Positions 14,800 through 24,341 are shown, numbered from the stretch's first letter. The stretch is 64,000 nt of DNA from Dehalococcoidia bacterium (GCA_030610855.1 JAUWQY010000003.1:18775-82774), one strand, 5' to 3'. Notes: a model not told the origin generated them from the letters alone. A program made the numbers and translations.

Positions 14800-15922
14800 G
14801 AACAGCTATTCCATCGTGGTCAGCTTGGGTAAGGATGCTACTACCGGCAAATACAAATACCAGTGGGTAAGCGTCAAGGGAACTAAAAAGGACGCCGAAA
14901 AGCGGCTTAGCGAGTTGCTGCACCAGCTCGATCACGGGGCTTTTATTAGGCCCGGTAGAACAACACTGAGGGAATACCTAGAGAAATGGCTCTCAGAGTA
15001 CGTGAAACCCAACCTGTCACCGCGAGGCTTTGAAAGGTATCAAGGCATTGTCATACATTATTTTATCCCTGAAATGGGGAATATTATCCTGACGCAGCTA
15101 AAACCGGAGCACATTCAGAAGCACTATATCTCCATGTTCAATAAGGGCCTCACCGCCGGAACGGTTCGCTATCACCATGCTGTGATTCACAAGGCATTAC
15201 AGACGGCTATCAAGTGGGGACTGTTAAACCATAACGCAGTTGAGGGTGCGGACGTACCCCACTCCCGTCAAAATGAGATGCAGACATGGGATGAATATGA
15301 AGTCAACCGCTTCTTGGAGACTACCAGGGGTAGTCATTACTATGCTCTATTCCACACGGCACTATTCACCGGGATGCGACGGTCTGAATTGCTAGCATTG
15401 CAGTGGCGAGACATAGACCTCCATCAAATTCACGTTAACCGCTCACTTCACCAGCTAAGGGATGGTAGCTACGTGTTTACACCGCCGAAATCAGCCAAAA
15501 GTAGACGTACCGTAGCCCTCTCCCCTTCATCCGTTCTTACGCTAACAGAGCATAAAGAAAAGCAACAGGGAATGCGAGGCATGTTAGGGACACGGCTAAA
15601 GAACGATGACTTGGTCTTCAGCACACCGGATGGCAAGCCATTACGTCCTAACACGGTCACCCGTGCGTGGGCTACGTTGGCAGCTAAAGCAGGTGTCAAA
15701 CCTATTCGCTTGCATGATGCACGCCACAGCCACGCCTCTTTGATGCTCAAGCAGGGGGTACACCCCAAGATAGTCCAAGAGAGGCTAGGCCATTCCAGTA
15801 TTCAGATCACCCTTGATACTTACAGTCACGTAGCCCCTGGACTTCAGCAGGCAGCAGCGGAGAGCTTTGATAGACTGCTTAACAGCAAGAGTGAAGACCT
15901 GACTGTTGAAAATCATTATTAG
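14771..15922 (+). CDS. site-specific tyrosine integrase
   Basis: A 383-residue lambda-type integrase. The N terminus (MRGHIKKRGKNSYSIVVSLG...) is the arm-binding strand-rich domain, followed by the core-binding domain (about 60-165) and the catalytic domain. Catalytic residues are Arg in GMRRSELLAL, Lys in TPPKSAKSRRTV, the HDARHSHAS box (HxxRH), His in LGHSS, and Tyr in TLDTYSHV. It ends 78 bases before the 3' end of tRNA-Glu, matching integrases that recombine at tRNA ends. Confidence 0.95.
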   Translation: MRGHIKKRGKNSYSIVVSLGKDATTGKYKYQWVSVKGTKKDAEKRLSELLHQLDHGAFIRPGRTTLREYLEKWLSEYVKPNLSPRGFERYQGIVIHYFIPEMGNIILTQLKPEHIQKHYISMFNKGLTAGTVRYHHAVIHKALQTAIKWGLLNHNAVEGADVPHSRQNEMQTWDEYEVNRFLETTRGSHYYALFHTALFTGMRRSELLALQWRDIDLHQIHVNRSLHQLRDGSYVFTPPKSAKSRRTVALSPSSVLTLTEHKEKQQGMRGMLGTRLKNDDLVFSTPDGKPLRPNTVTRAWATLAAKAGVKPIRLHDARHSHASLMLKQGVHPKIVQERLGHSSIQITLDTYSHVAPGLQQAAAESFDRLLNSKSEDLTVENHY

Positions 15923-15950
15923 CATATTATTAGCAAAACGACAAGAATAA

Positions 15951-15987
15951 GCCCCCTGTTCACAGAATTTAGCTTCAAAACAGGGGG
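15951..15987. terminator. hairpin between integrase and tRNA-Glu
   Basis: Nine-bp arms CCCCCTGTT (15952-15960) and AACAGGGGG (15979-15987) with an 18-base loop. No long U-run on either side; on the minus strand CTTATTC follows. It could stop transcripts from either direction or lie within the attachment region. Confidence 0.4.
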
Positions 15988-15999
15988 TGGCCTTATCAT

Positions 16000-16076
16000 T
16001 GGTAGCGCATACCGGATTCGAACCGGTGATCTCCTCCTTGAGAGGGAGGTGTCCTAGGCCTCTAGACGAATGCGCC
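16000..16076 (-). tRNA. tRNA-Glu (anticodon CTC), with encoded CCA
   Basis: Acceptor stem GGCGCAT pairs with ATGCGCT. The D arm reads TCGTCTAGAGGCCTAGGAC as in bacterial tRNA-Glu. The anticodon loop CTCTCAA sits on the stem CCTCC/GGAGG, giving anticodon CTC. The T arm GTTCGAATC is normal, and CCA is encoded at 16000-16002. The 3' end faces the integrated element. Confidence 0.95.
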
Positions 16077-16083
16077 GCACTAG

Positions 16084-16154
16084 CTGGGGATCCAGGATTC
16101 GAACCTGGCCTAACTGATCCAGAGTCAGTCGTCCTACCGCTAGACTAATCCCCA
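16084..16154 (-). tRNA. tRNA-Gln (anticodon CTG)
   Basis: Acceptor stem TGGGGAT/ATCCCCA, anticodon stem ACTGA/TCAGT with loop CTCTGGA (anticodon CTG), and T arm CCAGG-TTCGAAT-CCTGG. CCA is not encoded (GCTA follows). It is 7 bases upstream of tRNA-Glu and shares its promoter. Confidence 0.95.
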
Positions 16155-16164
16155 ACAGACCAGT

Positions 16165-16193
16165 ATTATAGCTATTTTTGCTGTCTGGAGCAA
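16165..16193 (-). promoter_or_regulatory. promoter of the tRNA-Gln/tRNA-Glu pair
   Basis: Minus-strand TTGCTC (16188-16193), 17-base spacer, TATAAT (16165-16170), about 11 bases before tRNA-Gln. This would place the transcript start just before the first tRNA. Confidence 0.75.
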
Positions 16194-16247
16194 CGAGAGA
16201 GAATCCGAAAGCAGCTCTACGTTGGCAGTTGATAACCTGGAGCGCAG

Positions 16248-16643
16248 CTAGCGCTTCGTGTATTGTGGTGCCTTGCGAGCTCGCTTGAGTCCGTATTTCT
16301 TGCGTTCTTTGACTCTGGCATCTCGAGTAAGCAAGCCTTCTTTGCGCAGAATGGGCTTAAAGAGCTCATTCTCTTTCACGAGGGCTCGAGCAATGCCGTG
16401 ACGGATGGCTTCAGCCTGGCTACTGAGACCGCCGCCATTCACTTTTGCTGTGACGCGAAATCTGCCCGTAGTATCCGTGGATAGAAAGGGATGCTCGATC
16501 TTGCGGCGATGCTCAAGGCGAGAGAAAGCCTCTTGATAGGGCTTATCATTGACTACGATCTCCCCCTTGCCGGAGAAAAGCCTAACCTGTGCTATGGCAC
16601 ATTTGCGTCTACCTGTTCCCCAAATGTAAGTTTCCTCGCTCAT
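16248..16643 (-). CDS. rpsI: 30S ribosomal protein S9
   Basis: The 131-residue product shows the S9 signature GTGRRKCAIAQVRL at the start and the C-terminal tail KKYGLKRARKAPQYTKR that reaches the P-site tRNA. It starts 6 bases after the L13 stop codon and is the last gene of the ribosomal operon before the tRNAs. Confidence 0.97.
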   Translation of the reverse strand: MSEETYIWGTGRRKCAIAQVRLFSGKGEIVVNDKPYQEAFSRLEHRRKIEHPFLSTDTTGRFRVTAKVNGGGLSSQAEAIRHGIARALVKENELFKPILRKEGLLTRDARVKERKKYGLKRARKAPQYTKR

Positions 16644-16649
16644 AAGTTA

Positions 16650-17186
16650 TCACCTTGCCTTTGGTAATATTTCGCTTTCATCGCGTTTATCCTCAGCGTC
16701 ACAACGTTCCTTCCCTTCCCTTCGTCCAAGGTCAGAATGACAGGGGGCGAAAAGTTCAGCGCCAGGGCGGCAGAGGGAAGCCTGAGCCTGGTGGGGATGC
16801 TCGTTTCCAGCGTAAACCTTCAGTTTCTTAAACATAGCTCTGCCTAGACTATTGTGAGGCAACATGCCCTTAACCGCAAGTTCAACGACGCGGACGGGGT
16901 TTTGACTGAAAAGCTCCTTAAAGCTCGGGCTCTTCAAGCCACCGGGATATCCAGAGTGTCTATAGTAAATCTTCTGTTCCGCTTTCCTGCCAGTCACCCT
17001 CACTTGGGCGGCATTGACCATTACAACGTAGTCACCGGTATCAATATGAGGGGCATACATTGGCTTATGTTTTCCCATGAGTAAATGAGCTACCCGTGCC
17101 GCCATTCTTCCCAAGGTCTTGTCCGCGGCATCAATCACCCACCACTCTCGCTTGATATCTTTAGCTCTAGGGCTATAAGTCTTCAT
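16650..17186 (-). CDS. rplM: 50S ribosomal protein L13 with an unusual C-terminal tail
   Basis: Start chosen at the ATG ([20 protein letters not shown]) because earlier codons read into the end of truA. The core (to about residue 135, GNEHPHQAQ) is normal, with [16 protein letters not shown] and [20 protein letters not shown] motifs. It then runs on for 43 residues ([16 protein letters not shown]...KAR) unlike any L13 that I know. The DNA encoding this tail contains a dispersed repeat of the CTGTCATTCTGACC kind, so the tail looks acquired by repeat insertion over the original stop codon. Confidence 0.93.
   Translation of the reverse strand: MKTYSPRAKDIKREWWVIDAADKTLGRMAARVAHLLMGKHKPMYAPHIDTGDYVVMVNAAQVRVTGRKAEQKIYYRHSGYPGGLKSPSFKELFSQNPVRVVELAVKGMLPHNSLGRAMFKKLKVYAGNEHPHQAQASLCRPGAELFAPCHSDLGRREGKERCDAEDKRDESEILPKAR
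16703..16748 (-). repeat. dispersed intergenic repeat fragment inside rplM
   Basis: The minus strand reads CCCCCTGTCATTCTGACCTT and continues with GGACGAAGGGAAGG, the same repeat style seen at 40135-40167 and near 63761. Here it is translated as part of the L13 tail. Confidence 0.5.
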
Positions 17187-17188
17187 CT

Positions 17189-17974
17189 CTAGCTTCCCAA
17201 AGGTGCAGGATAGTTGACATTCATAAGGTATAAGCCACACGGAGGAGACAGAGGACCGGCCAGACCCAGACTCCTCGCCTCCATTATATCACGAAAGTCC
17301 GGAACGCCTATCTTCCCTCGGCCCAATTTGGTGAGAAGACCTACGGTGCTACGTACCTGGTGAGGCAAAAAGGAACTAGCCACGATGCGAAAAACGGTGA
17401 AGTCGCCCGTTCTTTCGACTCCCGCTTCATGAACGTTGCGAAACGTGCTCCTGCTATCATCCAGAGCACTGGCAAAGGAGGCAAAATCATGCTCACCTTG
17501 GATAAGCTGGCAGGCCTCATTCATCGTCTCTATGTCCAGCATTCTAGGCATGAACAGAGCAAATCTCTGGCTAAACGGCGATCGCGTATTGCTATTAAGA
17601 ATACGATAATGGTACTCCCGGCTCAGAGCATGACGTCGGACGTTGAAATCATCCCTAGCCCTGTAGGCTGCTTTCACCGCGATATCTCCAGGTAAATAAT
17701 GGTTCAGTGCTCTAACTAGCGTCATGGTATCCAATGCAGATTTCGCCCAGAAGCTCGCCACTTGCCCTTTGGCGTGTACGCCGGTATCAGTTCTACTAGC
17801 TGCCATAACTCGGCTGCTTCGCCCACAGAATTGCCTTAGAGCTTGCTCAAGCTCACCTTGAACAGTAGGCAAGCCGACCTGCCATTGAAAGCCGTGATAC
17901 TGCGTGCCGTCATATTCTACGAGCAAAATGTACTTACTTAACCAGCTCAATTTGAACCATAGGCGCACTATCAC
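17189..17974 (-). CDS. truA: tRNA pseudouridine(38-40) synthase TruA
   Basis: It isomerises uridines 38-40 in the anticodon arm of tRNAs. Motifs are [14 protein letters not shown], then the catalytic Asp in [18 protein letters not shown], and [13 protein letters not shown] near the end. The start shown (GTG) overlaps rplQ by 41 bases; a TTG at 17950 is an equally plausible start, giving 253 residues. It ends 2 bases before the L13 start, an rplQ-truA-rplM-rpsI order common in bacteria. Confidence 0.93.
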   Translation of the reverse strand: MIVRLWFKLSWLSKYILLVEYDGTQYHGFQWQVGLPTVQGELEQALRQFCGRSSRVMAASRTDTGVHAKGQVASFWAKSALDTMTLVRALNHYLPGDIAVKAAYRARDDFNVRRHALSREYHYRILNSNTRSPFSQRFALFMPRMLDIETMNEACQLIQGEHDFASFASALDDSRSTFRNVHEAGVERTGDFTVFRIVASSFLPHQVRSTVGLLTKLGRGKIGVPDFRDIMEARSLGLAGPLSPPCGLYLMNVNYPAPLGS

Positions 17975-18287
17975 CAGGGCGAGGTCCTAGCTTTAGCAGT
18001 CTTGTATAACCTCCGTTACGATTGGCATAGCTCGGAGCAATCTCCGCAAATAGCTTGTCAACCACCCTCTTACCGGTAACAAAGGATAAGGCCTCCCGCC
18101 TGGAGGCAAGGCTCCCGTCCTTACCTAAAGTAATCATCTTCTCCGCCAAACTGCGGACCTCTTTGGCTTTGGCTTCAGTGGTGACGATTCTTTCGTGAGT
18201 CAGAAGCGCCGTAACCTGATTTCGGTATAGCGCCCACCTGTGCCCTGTGGACCTATTCAGTTTCCGTCCTGCTAACTTGTGTCTCAT
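17934..18287 (-). CDS. rplQ: 50S ribosomal protein L17
   Basis: A 117-residue protein with the diagnostic start [24 protein letters not shown] and the [21 protein letters not shown] block. The start overlaps the rpoA stop by 4 bases (ATGA). Confidence 0.97.
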   Translation of the reverse strand: MRHKLAGRKLNRSTGHRWALYRNQVTALLTHERIVTTEAKAKEVRSLAEKMITLGKDGSLASRREALSFVTGKRVVDKLFAEIAPSYANRNGGYTRLLKLGPRPGDSAPMVQIELVK

Positions 18288-19204
18288 TCCTCCTTCTTCT
18301 TAAGAGCAGGAGAGCCTGGCTTTGCCAGCAGCTCCTCCACTTCTGCTCGAGACTTCTCCCCCAGACCGGGCAAAGGCGGCAAACCATCCCTGCCTTTCTC
18401 TATCAATTGTCCCAAAGTGAGAATGCCCGCCCTCTTCAAGCTATTATAGGAACGAGTCGATAGATTCAGTTCTTCCAGAGGAGTATCATATTGCTCGGGC
18501 AAAACGCCCAGATCTTCTGCCATGGGAACTTCAAGTTCCCTGATGGAGGAGAATTGGTTGATCAAGATGGTAGCACTCTGAGTGAGCGCCTCCCAGGGGG
18601 GAATCGTGGCGTCGGTCCAGATTTCCAGGGTGAGCCTTTCCTGGCTCGCTTCTTGGCCGGGCCTGATGGATTCTACAGAGAAATTGACTTTCCGCACCGG
18701 GGTGAAGATGGCGTCTATTGCCAGAGCTCCAGCCGGCAGACCATCGGTCGACTTAGCGGGCACATAGCCTTTTCCTAACTCCACGTTAAGCTCGACGTAA
18801 AGTCTAGCCTTAGGGGAGTCAAGAGCAGCTAGATAAAGCTCAGGATTGGCAATGCGAAAGTCAGTCGACGGCTTAATATCGCCGGCACAGACCTTGCCTT
18901 CCCCCTCTACCTCCAGGGTCAACTGTCCGGGTTGATGGGAGAGAGCGTAGAGTCTGAGCTGCCTGATATTCATCAAGAACTCCATAGCATCCTCTTTCAC
19001 ATAGGGAATGGGACAGAACTCATGCTGAATTCCTTCGATCTTGACCCATGTTACCGCAGCACCATAGAGAGAACTGAGAAGCATACGTCGCAGGGCATTG
19101 CCCAAAGTGGTACCGAAACCTGGCTCCAGAGGTTCAGCAAGAAAACGACCATGATTGCTGGTACCTTCAACACAACTTACAGTGGGGATAGACAATCCGG
19201 ACAT
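18284..19204 (-). CDS. rpoA: RNA polymerase alpha subunit
   Basis: A 306-residue subunit that dimerises to nucleate RNA polymerase. The N-terminal domain has [23 protein letters not shown] and the KIEG and [11 protein letters not shown] blocks. The C-terminal domain (about 230-295, [27 protein letters not shown] and [16 protein letters not shown]) contacts UP elements and activators. It follows rpsD by 3 bases. Confidence 0.98.
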   Translation of the reverse strand: MSGLSIPTVSCVEGTSNHGRFLAEPLEPGFGTTLGNALRRMLLSSLYGAAVTWVKIEGIQHEFCPIPYVKEDAMEFLMNIRQLRLYALSHQPGQLTLEVEGEGKVCAGDIKPSTDFRIANPELYLAALDSPKARLYVELNVELGKGYVPAKSTDGLPAGALAIDAIFTPVRKVNFSVESIRPGQEASQERLTLEIWTDATIPPWEALTQSATILINQFSSIRELEVPMAEDLGVLPEQYDTPLEELNLSTRSYNSLKRAGILTLGQLIEKGRDGLPPLPGLGEKSRAEVEELLAKPGSPALKKKEE

Positions 19205-19207
19205 AGC

Positions 19208-19840
19208 TCACCTCGAGTAGTATTCAACGACAGCTTTCTCGTTGAATCCAGCTTCAATGTCTTCCTTGGCCGGCAGATTCACTACTCTGCCTGTCATGCT
19301 TTCTTTGTCCAGGCTTAGCCAATTAGGGATGAGTTTTCCCTCAACCTCCTCAGCTACCCTCTTATAGTACTCGGTCTTTGTACTGGCATCCCGCCACTTT
19401 ATGATGTCTCCCGCTTTCACTAGAAAGGAAGGGATATCTGTTTTCTGTCCATTGACAGTTAGGTGGCCATGCCCGGCTATCTGTCTGGCTTGGGCCCGAG
19501 AATCAGCAAAGCCCAGGCGATAAACCACGTTATCCAATCTTCTTTCCAGCAAAATGAGAAGGTTTTCTCCGGTGGTACTTGGTCCCTTCTTCGCCTCAAC
19601 AAAAAACCTGCGAAATTGTCGCTCCAGAACACCATAGCTAAAGCGAACCTTCTGCTTTTCCCGCAGTTGGAGTCCGCGATCGGAAATAACGGTGCGCCCT
19701 CGGCGCCGAGAACGCCCGCCAGGAGGAACACTTCTCTTCTCTAAAGGGCATTTAGGTGTAGCGCACCTCTCGCCCTTGAGCATCAACTTGTCTCCAAAGC
19801 GCCGACATAGGCGACAGACCGGACCTGTGTAACGCGCCAT
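19208..19840 (-). CDS. rpsD: 30S ribosomal protein S4, zinc-binding type
   Basis: Start set at [16 protein letters not shown], since codons upstream run into the rpsK end. The N terminus keeps four cysteines (CRLC and CATPKC), the zinc-containing form. The S4 RNA-binding domain ([32 protein letters not shown]) is intact. 210 residues, normal length. Confidence 0.97.
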   Translation of the reverse strand: MARYTGPVCRLCRRFGDKLMLKGERCATPKCPLEKRSVPPGGRSRRRGRTVISDRGLQLREKQKVRFSYGVLERQFRRFFVEAKKGPSTTGENLLILLERRLDNVVYRLGFADSRAQARQIAGHGHLTVNGQKTDIPSFLVKAGDIIKWRDASTKTEYYKRVAEEVEGKLIPNWLSLDKESMTGRVVNLPAKEDIEAGFNEKAVVEYYSR

Positions 19841-19841
19841 T

Positions 19842-20225
19842 TTATACTCTTCTCCTCCCTCGCGGTCGGCAGCCATTATGGGGAATGGGTGTCACGTCTC
19901 TGATGGCAGTGACAATAATCCCGGAAGCCTGCAAAGCACGAATCGCTGCTTCGCGTCCGCTACCCGGGCCTTTAACGTATACTTCGACTCGGCGCATGCC
20001 ATCACCCGTTGCCCGGTGTGCCGCGTCTCTGGCGGCTAACTGGGCAGCGTAAGCGGTGCCTTTCCTGGAACCCTTGAATCCGGCACTACCGGAACTCCCC
20101 CAGGCGATAACATTGCCCTGCATGTCAGTAATGGTAATGCTTGTGTTATTGAAAGTGGACTGGATATAAGCCTTGCCTTCACTAACCTTTCTATGGGCCT
20201 TGCGAATCTTCTTCTTCTTTGGCAT
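19842..20225 (-). CDS. rpsK: 30S ribosomal protein S11
   Basis: 127 residues with the S11 motifs [39 protein letters not shown] and the C-terminal [18 protein letters not shown]. It ends 1 base before the S4 start. Confidence 0.98.
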   Translation of the reverse strand: MPKKKKIRKAHRKVSEGKAYIQSTFNNTSITITDMQGNVIAWGSSGSAGFKGSRKGTAYAAQLAARDAAHRATGDGMRRVEVYVKGPGSGREAAIRALQASGIIVTAIRDVTPIPHNGCRPRGRRRV

Positions 20226-20243
20226 TTTATGAAAACGCGCCCC

Positions 20244-20633
20244 TTACTTCTTAGCTATGCCACGTCGCTGCCCTCGACCGGCCACTGTCTTCCTGGGCCC
20301 TCTTTTTGTCCGGGCGTTTGTACGTGTTCTCTGCCCGTGAACTGGCAACCTCATGCGGTGTCTTGTGCCCCGATAGCAGCCAATCTCAATGAGGCGCTTT
20401 ATGTCAGATTGAACATCTCTCCTGAGATCGCCCTCCACCCTATGCTCTTTATCAATGACGTCTCGGATTCGGGCAACTTGTTCTTCACTGAGGTCCTTAA
20501 CTCTAATGCCAGGATCGGTGCCGGTGGCAGCCAGAATGCGCTGACTTGATGTAATACCGATGCCGTAGATGCGCTGAAGGGCTACCCCAACGGGCTTATC
20601 CTTAGGAAGGTCTATACTAGCAATGCGTGCCAT
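20244..20633 (-). CDS. rpsM: 30S ribosomal protein S13
   Basis: 129 residues containing the H2TH-type [19 protein letters not shown] and the basic tail [20 protein letters not shown]. It contacts the P-site tRNA and L5. The 109-base gap upstream, before rpmJ, holds no gene. Confidence 0.98.
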   Translation of the reverse strand: MARIASIDLPKDKPVGVALQRIYGIGITSSQRILAATGTDPGIRVKDLSEEQVARIRDVIDKEHRVEGDLRRDVQSDIKRLIEIGCYRGTRHRMRLPVHGQRTRTNARTKRGPRKTVAGRGQRRGIAKK

Positions 20634-20742
20634 TATCTATCCCTCAATCCTCAATGCCTGAGCCCTAATCTCCGAATGCGAAACCCCTCCGATCATACAA
20701 CAGCAGTCAGGATTTCGATTCTTATGTCTAGGGTCACTCATT

Positions 20743-20856
20743 CTATCCCTGCCTCTGTTTGTGTTTTGGATTCTCACAAATAACCCTGACCACACCTTCT
20801 CGCCTGACAACTTTGCATTTCCTGCATATGGGTTTAACCGAAGCTCTTACTTTCAT
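20743..20856 (-). CDS. rpmJ: 50S ribosomal protein L36, zinc type
   Basis: A 37-residue gene reading [20 protein letters not shown] and ending NPKHKQRQG. The C-x2-C, later C and His make the zinc site of the C+ form. It lies between infA and rpsM in the standard spc-alpha order. Confidence 0.95.
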   Translation of the reverse strand: MKVRASVKPICRKCKVVRREGVVRVICENPKHKQRQG

Positions 20857-20915
20857 CTTCCGTTACGATAGAGACAAACCCTGTTATGATAAACCTTATT
20901 GCTCAGCCTGTCAAA

Positions 20916-21134
20916 CTACTTGAGTCGATAAGTCACCCTGCCCCGGCTCAGATCATAGGGGGAGAGTTCCACCAGAACTCTATCTCCGGGCAAGATCTTG
21001 ATATAGTGCTTTCTCATCTTGCCGGAAATATGGGCCAGTACTTTATGTCCATTTGCCAATTCGACACGAAACATGGTGTTAGGCAAAACCGTCATCACTT
21101 TGCCTTCGACTTCTATTCTTTCCTTCTTAGCCAT
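20916..21134 (-). CDS. infA: translation initiation factor IF-1
   Basis: A 72-residue OB-fold protein ([41 protein letters not shown]... [21 protein letters not shown]), which occupies the A site during initiation. It follows map by 14 bases. Confidence 0.97.
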   Translation of the reverse strand: MAKKERIEVEGKVMTVLPNTMFRVELANGHKVLAHISGKMRKHYIKILPGDRVLVELSPYDLSRGRVTYRLK

Positions 21135-21148
21135 TCTCTAGCTCATAC

Positions 21149-21886
21149 TCAAACAAGTATCTCAGCTTCATTGTCGCTTATGGCAACCGTGTGTTCAAAA
21201 TGCGCCGAAAGACTACCGTCGGCAGTCAGTACTGTCCAGTGGTTGGGTGCCAGTTTCGTGTGCCAGTCTCCGGCATTAACCATAGGCTCTATAGCAAGAG
21301 TCATGCCTCTGCGGAGCAAGGGACCCTCTCCCACCACGAAATTGGGTATTTGCGGCTCTTCATGAAGATCCCGACCAACTCCGTGCCCTGTGTATTCTCT
21401 AACTACAGAGAATCCTCTCGATTCAACGTAATGTTGAATCGCAGATGCGATATCATCTACCGATGCCTCGCTTATAGCTCGAGCGATGCCTGACCTCAGA
21501 CTACCTTCTGTAGCCGAGATGAGTTCCTCGGCCTTACTGTTTATCCGTCCCAGGCCTATAGTTATGGCGGCATCGGTATGAAGGCCATTAAGCCTTGCTC
21601 CTACATCGAGAGAGACGATGTCTCCTTCTTCCAGTATTCGCTCACCGGGGATACCGTGAACTATCTCATCATTTACAGAAACACATAAACTGGCAGGGAA
21701 GCCGCGATAATTCTTGAAAGAAGGTACGACACCCCGCTTTGCGGATTCTTCGGCCATGATTTCATCTAACCGGCTAGTCCTAATCCCGGGCCTCACTTCT
21801 GTTCTTAGTTTGTCTAAGATACCGGCGAGGATTTTGCCACACTTTCGCATGATAATTACTTCCTCATCAGATTTTATGATTATCAT
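21149..21886 (-). CDS. map: type I methionine aminopeptidase
   Basis: A 245-residue enzyme that removes the N-terminal methionine of new proteins. Metal ligands are visible: Asp in SLDVGARLNGLHTDAAITIG (two Asp), His in TGHGVGRDLHEEP, and Glu in LAIEPMVNAG and in the final EHTVAISD. There is no N-terminal zinc finger. Order adk-map-infA is typical of the spc operon. Confidence 0.96.
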   Translation of the reverse strand: MIIIKSDEEVIIMRKCGKILAGILDKLRTEVRPGIRTSRLDEIMAEESAKRGVVPSFKNYRGFPASLCVSVNDEIVHGIPGERILEEGDIVSLDVGARLNGLHTDAAITIGLGRINSKAEELISATEGSLRSGIARAISEASVDDIASAIQHYVESRGFSVVREYTGHGVGRDLHEEPQIPNFVVGEGPLLRRGMTLAIEPMVNAGDWHTKLAPNHWTVLTADGSLSAHFEHTVAISDNEAEILV

Positions 21887-21941
21887 CTATTCTATCCTTG
21901 CTTACCTCTGATGTCATTCCGGTGAAGCACCTCGGCTTCGC

Positions 21942-22598
21942 TCAGGCCGGCAAGGACGCTTTGAGTGCAGAGATTATCTCGCTAGCTACCGCCTGTATTC
22001 CCAGGTTCCCGTTGACCCTGCTCAGCTTGTTCTGTTCCTCATAATAATCAAGGATGGGAGCAGTCTCAGTAAAGAAAACAGTCAGTCGGTCCCTTACTGT
22101 TTCCTGCCTGTCATCAGAGCGCTGATACAGTTCACCGCCGCATTTATCGCATCTGCCCGGCGTCTCAGGCGGCGAGTTTATCGCGTGATACGGCGTCTGA
22201 CAGACCCGGCAAAGCCATCTGCCACTGAGGCGTTTGATCAGCTCCTCATCGGGGACTTCGATGTATATTGCTTTATCGACACGTTTTCCTTGCTCCTCGA
22301 GGGCCCTGTCCAGAACTTCAGCCTGATGCAGGGTCCGTGGAAAGCCGTCCAAAATGCAGCCAGAGGCGCAGTCAGGCCGACCGAGTCTTTGCAGAATCAT
22401 CTCTATGGTTATGTCATCGGGAGCTAGCAACCCCTTATCCATGTAGCTCTTAGCCGCGAGGCCAGGCCTGGTACCTTCCTCTAATGCCTGACGAAGCAGA
22501 TCGCCCGAAGCTATGCGAGGCGAACCTATCTCCCGAGAGAGAATGTCTGCTTGAGTTCCCTTTCCTGCCCCCGGAGCGCCTAGCATGATGATGTACAT
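21942..22598 (-). CDS. adk: adenylate kinase with zinc LID
   Basis: A 218-residue enzyme (AMP + ATP to 2 ADP). The P-loop is GAPGAGKGT (residues 7-15), the NMP domain holds SGDLLR, and the LID has four cysteines (CRVC and CDKC, about 130-153) for structural zinc. DGFPRT and DRQETVRDRL are also present. It starts at the last base of secY. Confidence 0.97.
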   Translation of the reverse strand: MYIIMLGAPGAGKGTQADILSREIGSPRIASGDLLRQALEEGTRPGLAAKSYMDKGLLAPDDITIEMILQRLGRPDCASGCILDGFPRTLHQAEVLDRALEEQGKRVDKAIYIEVPDEELIKRLSGRWLCRVCQTPYHAINSPPETPGRCDKCGGELYQRSDDRQETVRDRLTVFFTETAPILDYYEEQNKLSRVNGNLGIQAVASEIISALKASLPA

Positions 22599-23896
22599 TA
22601 CTTCAGGAACCCCTCGTAGCGGCGCATGGTTAGCTGAGCCTCCAGTTGCTTCATGGTATCGAGAGCCACACCAACGGCAATAAGCAGGGCGGTACTCTGG
22701 AGCACTAGCACCTCGACGCGGGTGATTTGTGCCACAACGAAGGGCATAATTGCTACCATAGCGAGGAACAGGGCGCCACCAAAGGTAATGCGTTTTATGA
22801 CCCTGTTCAGGTAATCGGCCGTTGTCTTGCCGGGCCGAACACCGGGGATGAAGCCGCTTTGCTGTTGCAGGGTCTGAGCCAGGTGCATCTGCTCAAATAT
22901 GGTCAGGGTGTAGAAGAAAGCGAAACCAATCACCAGGGCGAAGTACAATCCCTGGTAGACCAGTGTATCGGCCTGGAATATCTGAGACATTCTATTCCAG
23001 AAATTCGGATCCTGCTCTGGGCCCATGAGGAAGCTAGCGATAGTGCCGGGAAATTGCATTATGGCCAGGGCGAAGATAATAGGTATCATACCGGCGGTAT
23101 TTACTCGCAGCGGTATGTAAGTTGACCCCGACTGGCGATACATGCGACCGCCGCGATAAGTGCTCCGGGCATACTGCACAGGAATGCGGCGATGGGCCTC
23201 AATGAATATGACTATAAGCACCAAGGTGGCTAAGCTGAGTATAATGAAGGCGGTGAGGCCCTCTGGGTCTCGGGCGGCTATGAAGCCGCGGCCAATCATC
23301 TCGGGCAGGCCGGCAAGGATGCCACCGAAGATTATTATCGATATTCCGTTCCCTATACCGCGCTCGGTGATCAACTCGCCTAGCCAGACAAGGAACATTG
23401 TGCCGGCGACCATTGTTATCACTATGCTGGCTGTGGTCAACGGAGCGAGCTCGATAGTAACGCCCTGGACGCGTAGTATCGTGAGTATGCCGTAGCCTTG
23501 GAGGGCGGCCAAAGGCGCGGTCAGCAGGTGGGTGATCCGATTGATCTTCTGGCGACCAAGCTCCCCCTCTTGAGACATGGCTTGAAGCCTGGGGATTACC
23601 GGGACCAGCAATTGCATGATAATGGAAGAAGTGATATAGGGATAGATGCCCGTAGCAATGATACTGAAACTCGACATAGCCCCGCCGCTAAAGAGGTCAA
23701 TCATGCCGAAGAGGAGATTCTGCCCGAAGAATGCCTGCAATTTATCCAGATCCACTCCGGGCAAGGGAACGTGGGCCAAGAAGCGAAAGACGACCAACAT
23801 TCCGAGCGTAAAGAGGATCTTTCGCCTCAGATCAGGCAGTGTCCATATGTCCATCATTGCCTGGACGAGGCGGGGTTGGGTTCTTTTGCGCTGCAT
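22598..23896 (-). CDS. secY: protein translocase subunit SecY
   Basis: A 432-residue inner-membrane channel subunit with ten predicted helices. Landmarks are LVVFRFLAHVPLPGVDL, SSFSIIATGIYPYITSSIIMQLL, RGIGNGISIIIFGGI and the cytosolic GFIPGVRPGKTTADYLN. It lies between rplO and adk as in most bacteria. Confidence 0.97.
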   Translation of the reverse strand: MQRKRTQPRLVQAMMDIWTLPDLRRKILFTLGMLVVFRFLAHVPLPGVDLDKLQAFFGQNLLFGMIDLFSGGAMSSFSIIATGIYPYITSSIIMQLLVPVIPRLQAMSQEGELGRQKINRITHLLTAPLAALQGYGILTILRVQGVTIELAPLTTASIVITMVAGTMFLVWLGELITERGIGNGISIIIFGGILAGLPEMIGRGFIAARDPEGLTAFIILSLATLVLIVIFIEAHRRIPVQYARSTYRGGRMYRQSGSTYIPLRVNTAGMIPIIFALAIMQFPGTIASFLMGPEQDPNFWNRMSQIFQADTLVYQGLYFALVIGFAFFYTLTIFEQMHLAQTLQQQSGFIPGVRPGKTTADYLNRVIKRITFGGALFLAMVAIMPFVVAQITRVEVLVLQSTALLIAVGVALDTMKQLEAQLTMRRYEGFLK

Positions 23897-23897
23897 T

Positions 23898-24341
23898 CTA
23901 AGCCTGTTCTATCTTCCCTCCGGCAGCAAGGATTTTTTTCTCCGCCGATGAGGAGAACTTGTCAGCCGTAACGACTAACGGATGCTTGATTTCGCCCTGG
24001 CCGAGGATTTTGGTCGGGCGGTCGAGAGTGCCGATCAATCCTGCCCGGAGCAATTCCTTGGGGGCTACCTCAGTTCCCGGTGGGAAAATGGTTAACTTTC
24101 CCACGTTGACAAGGCTATATTCAATCTTGAATATGTTAGTGAATCCTCTCTTTCGCGGGAGCCGCTGTATCAAAGGCAACTGGCCCCCTTCAAAGCCAAG
24201 GCGCACGCCACCGCCAGAGCGGGCTTTTTGTCCTTTGCAGCCTCGCCCTGAATAGGTGCCGTGCCCGCTGCCATCTCCTCGCCCTACGCGTTTTCTCTTA
24301 TGCTTAGCGCCTGTAGGGGGCCTCAGTTCATTCTGTTTCAT
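23898..24341 (-). CDS. rplO: 50S ribosomal protein L15
   Basis: Start chosen at [22 protein letters not shown], whose ATG overlaps the end of rpsE by 14 bases. Typical L15 motifs follow ([39 protein letters not shown]). 147 residues. rpmD (L30), normally between rpsE and rplO, is absent here. Confidence 0.97.
   Translation of the reverse strand: MKQNELRPPTGAKHKRKRVGRGDGSGHGTYSGRGCKGQKARSGGGVRLGFEGGQLPLIQRLPRKRGFTNIFKIEYSLVNVGKLTIFPPGTEVAPKELLRAGLIGTLDRPTKILGQGEIKHPLVVTADKFSSSAEKKILAAGGKIEQA

Larger units (their letters stand above)
2500..15999. mobile_element. integrated phage- or plasmid-like element at tRNA-Glu
   Basis: A block of mostly minus-strand small genes carries an integrase, an excisionase, a second recombinase, a sliding-clamp homologue, a P-loop ATPase and many orphan proteins. 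It abuts the 3' end of tRNA-Glu (16000) with the integrase directly beside it, the usual geometry for tRNA-targeted integration. No capsid, portal, tail, terminase, relaxase or obvious replication initiator is recognisable, so it is either a defective phage, a satellite or a plasmid-like element. The right edge at the tRNA is reasonable. The left edge is uncertain because I found no second copy of the tRNA 3' end; it could lie anywhere from about 2.5 to 3 kb or before the window. Confidence 0.6.
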
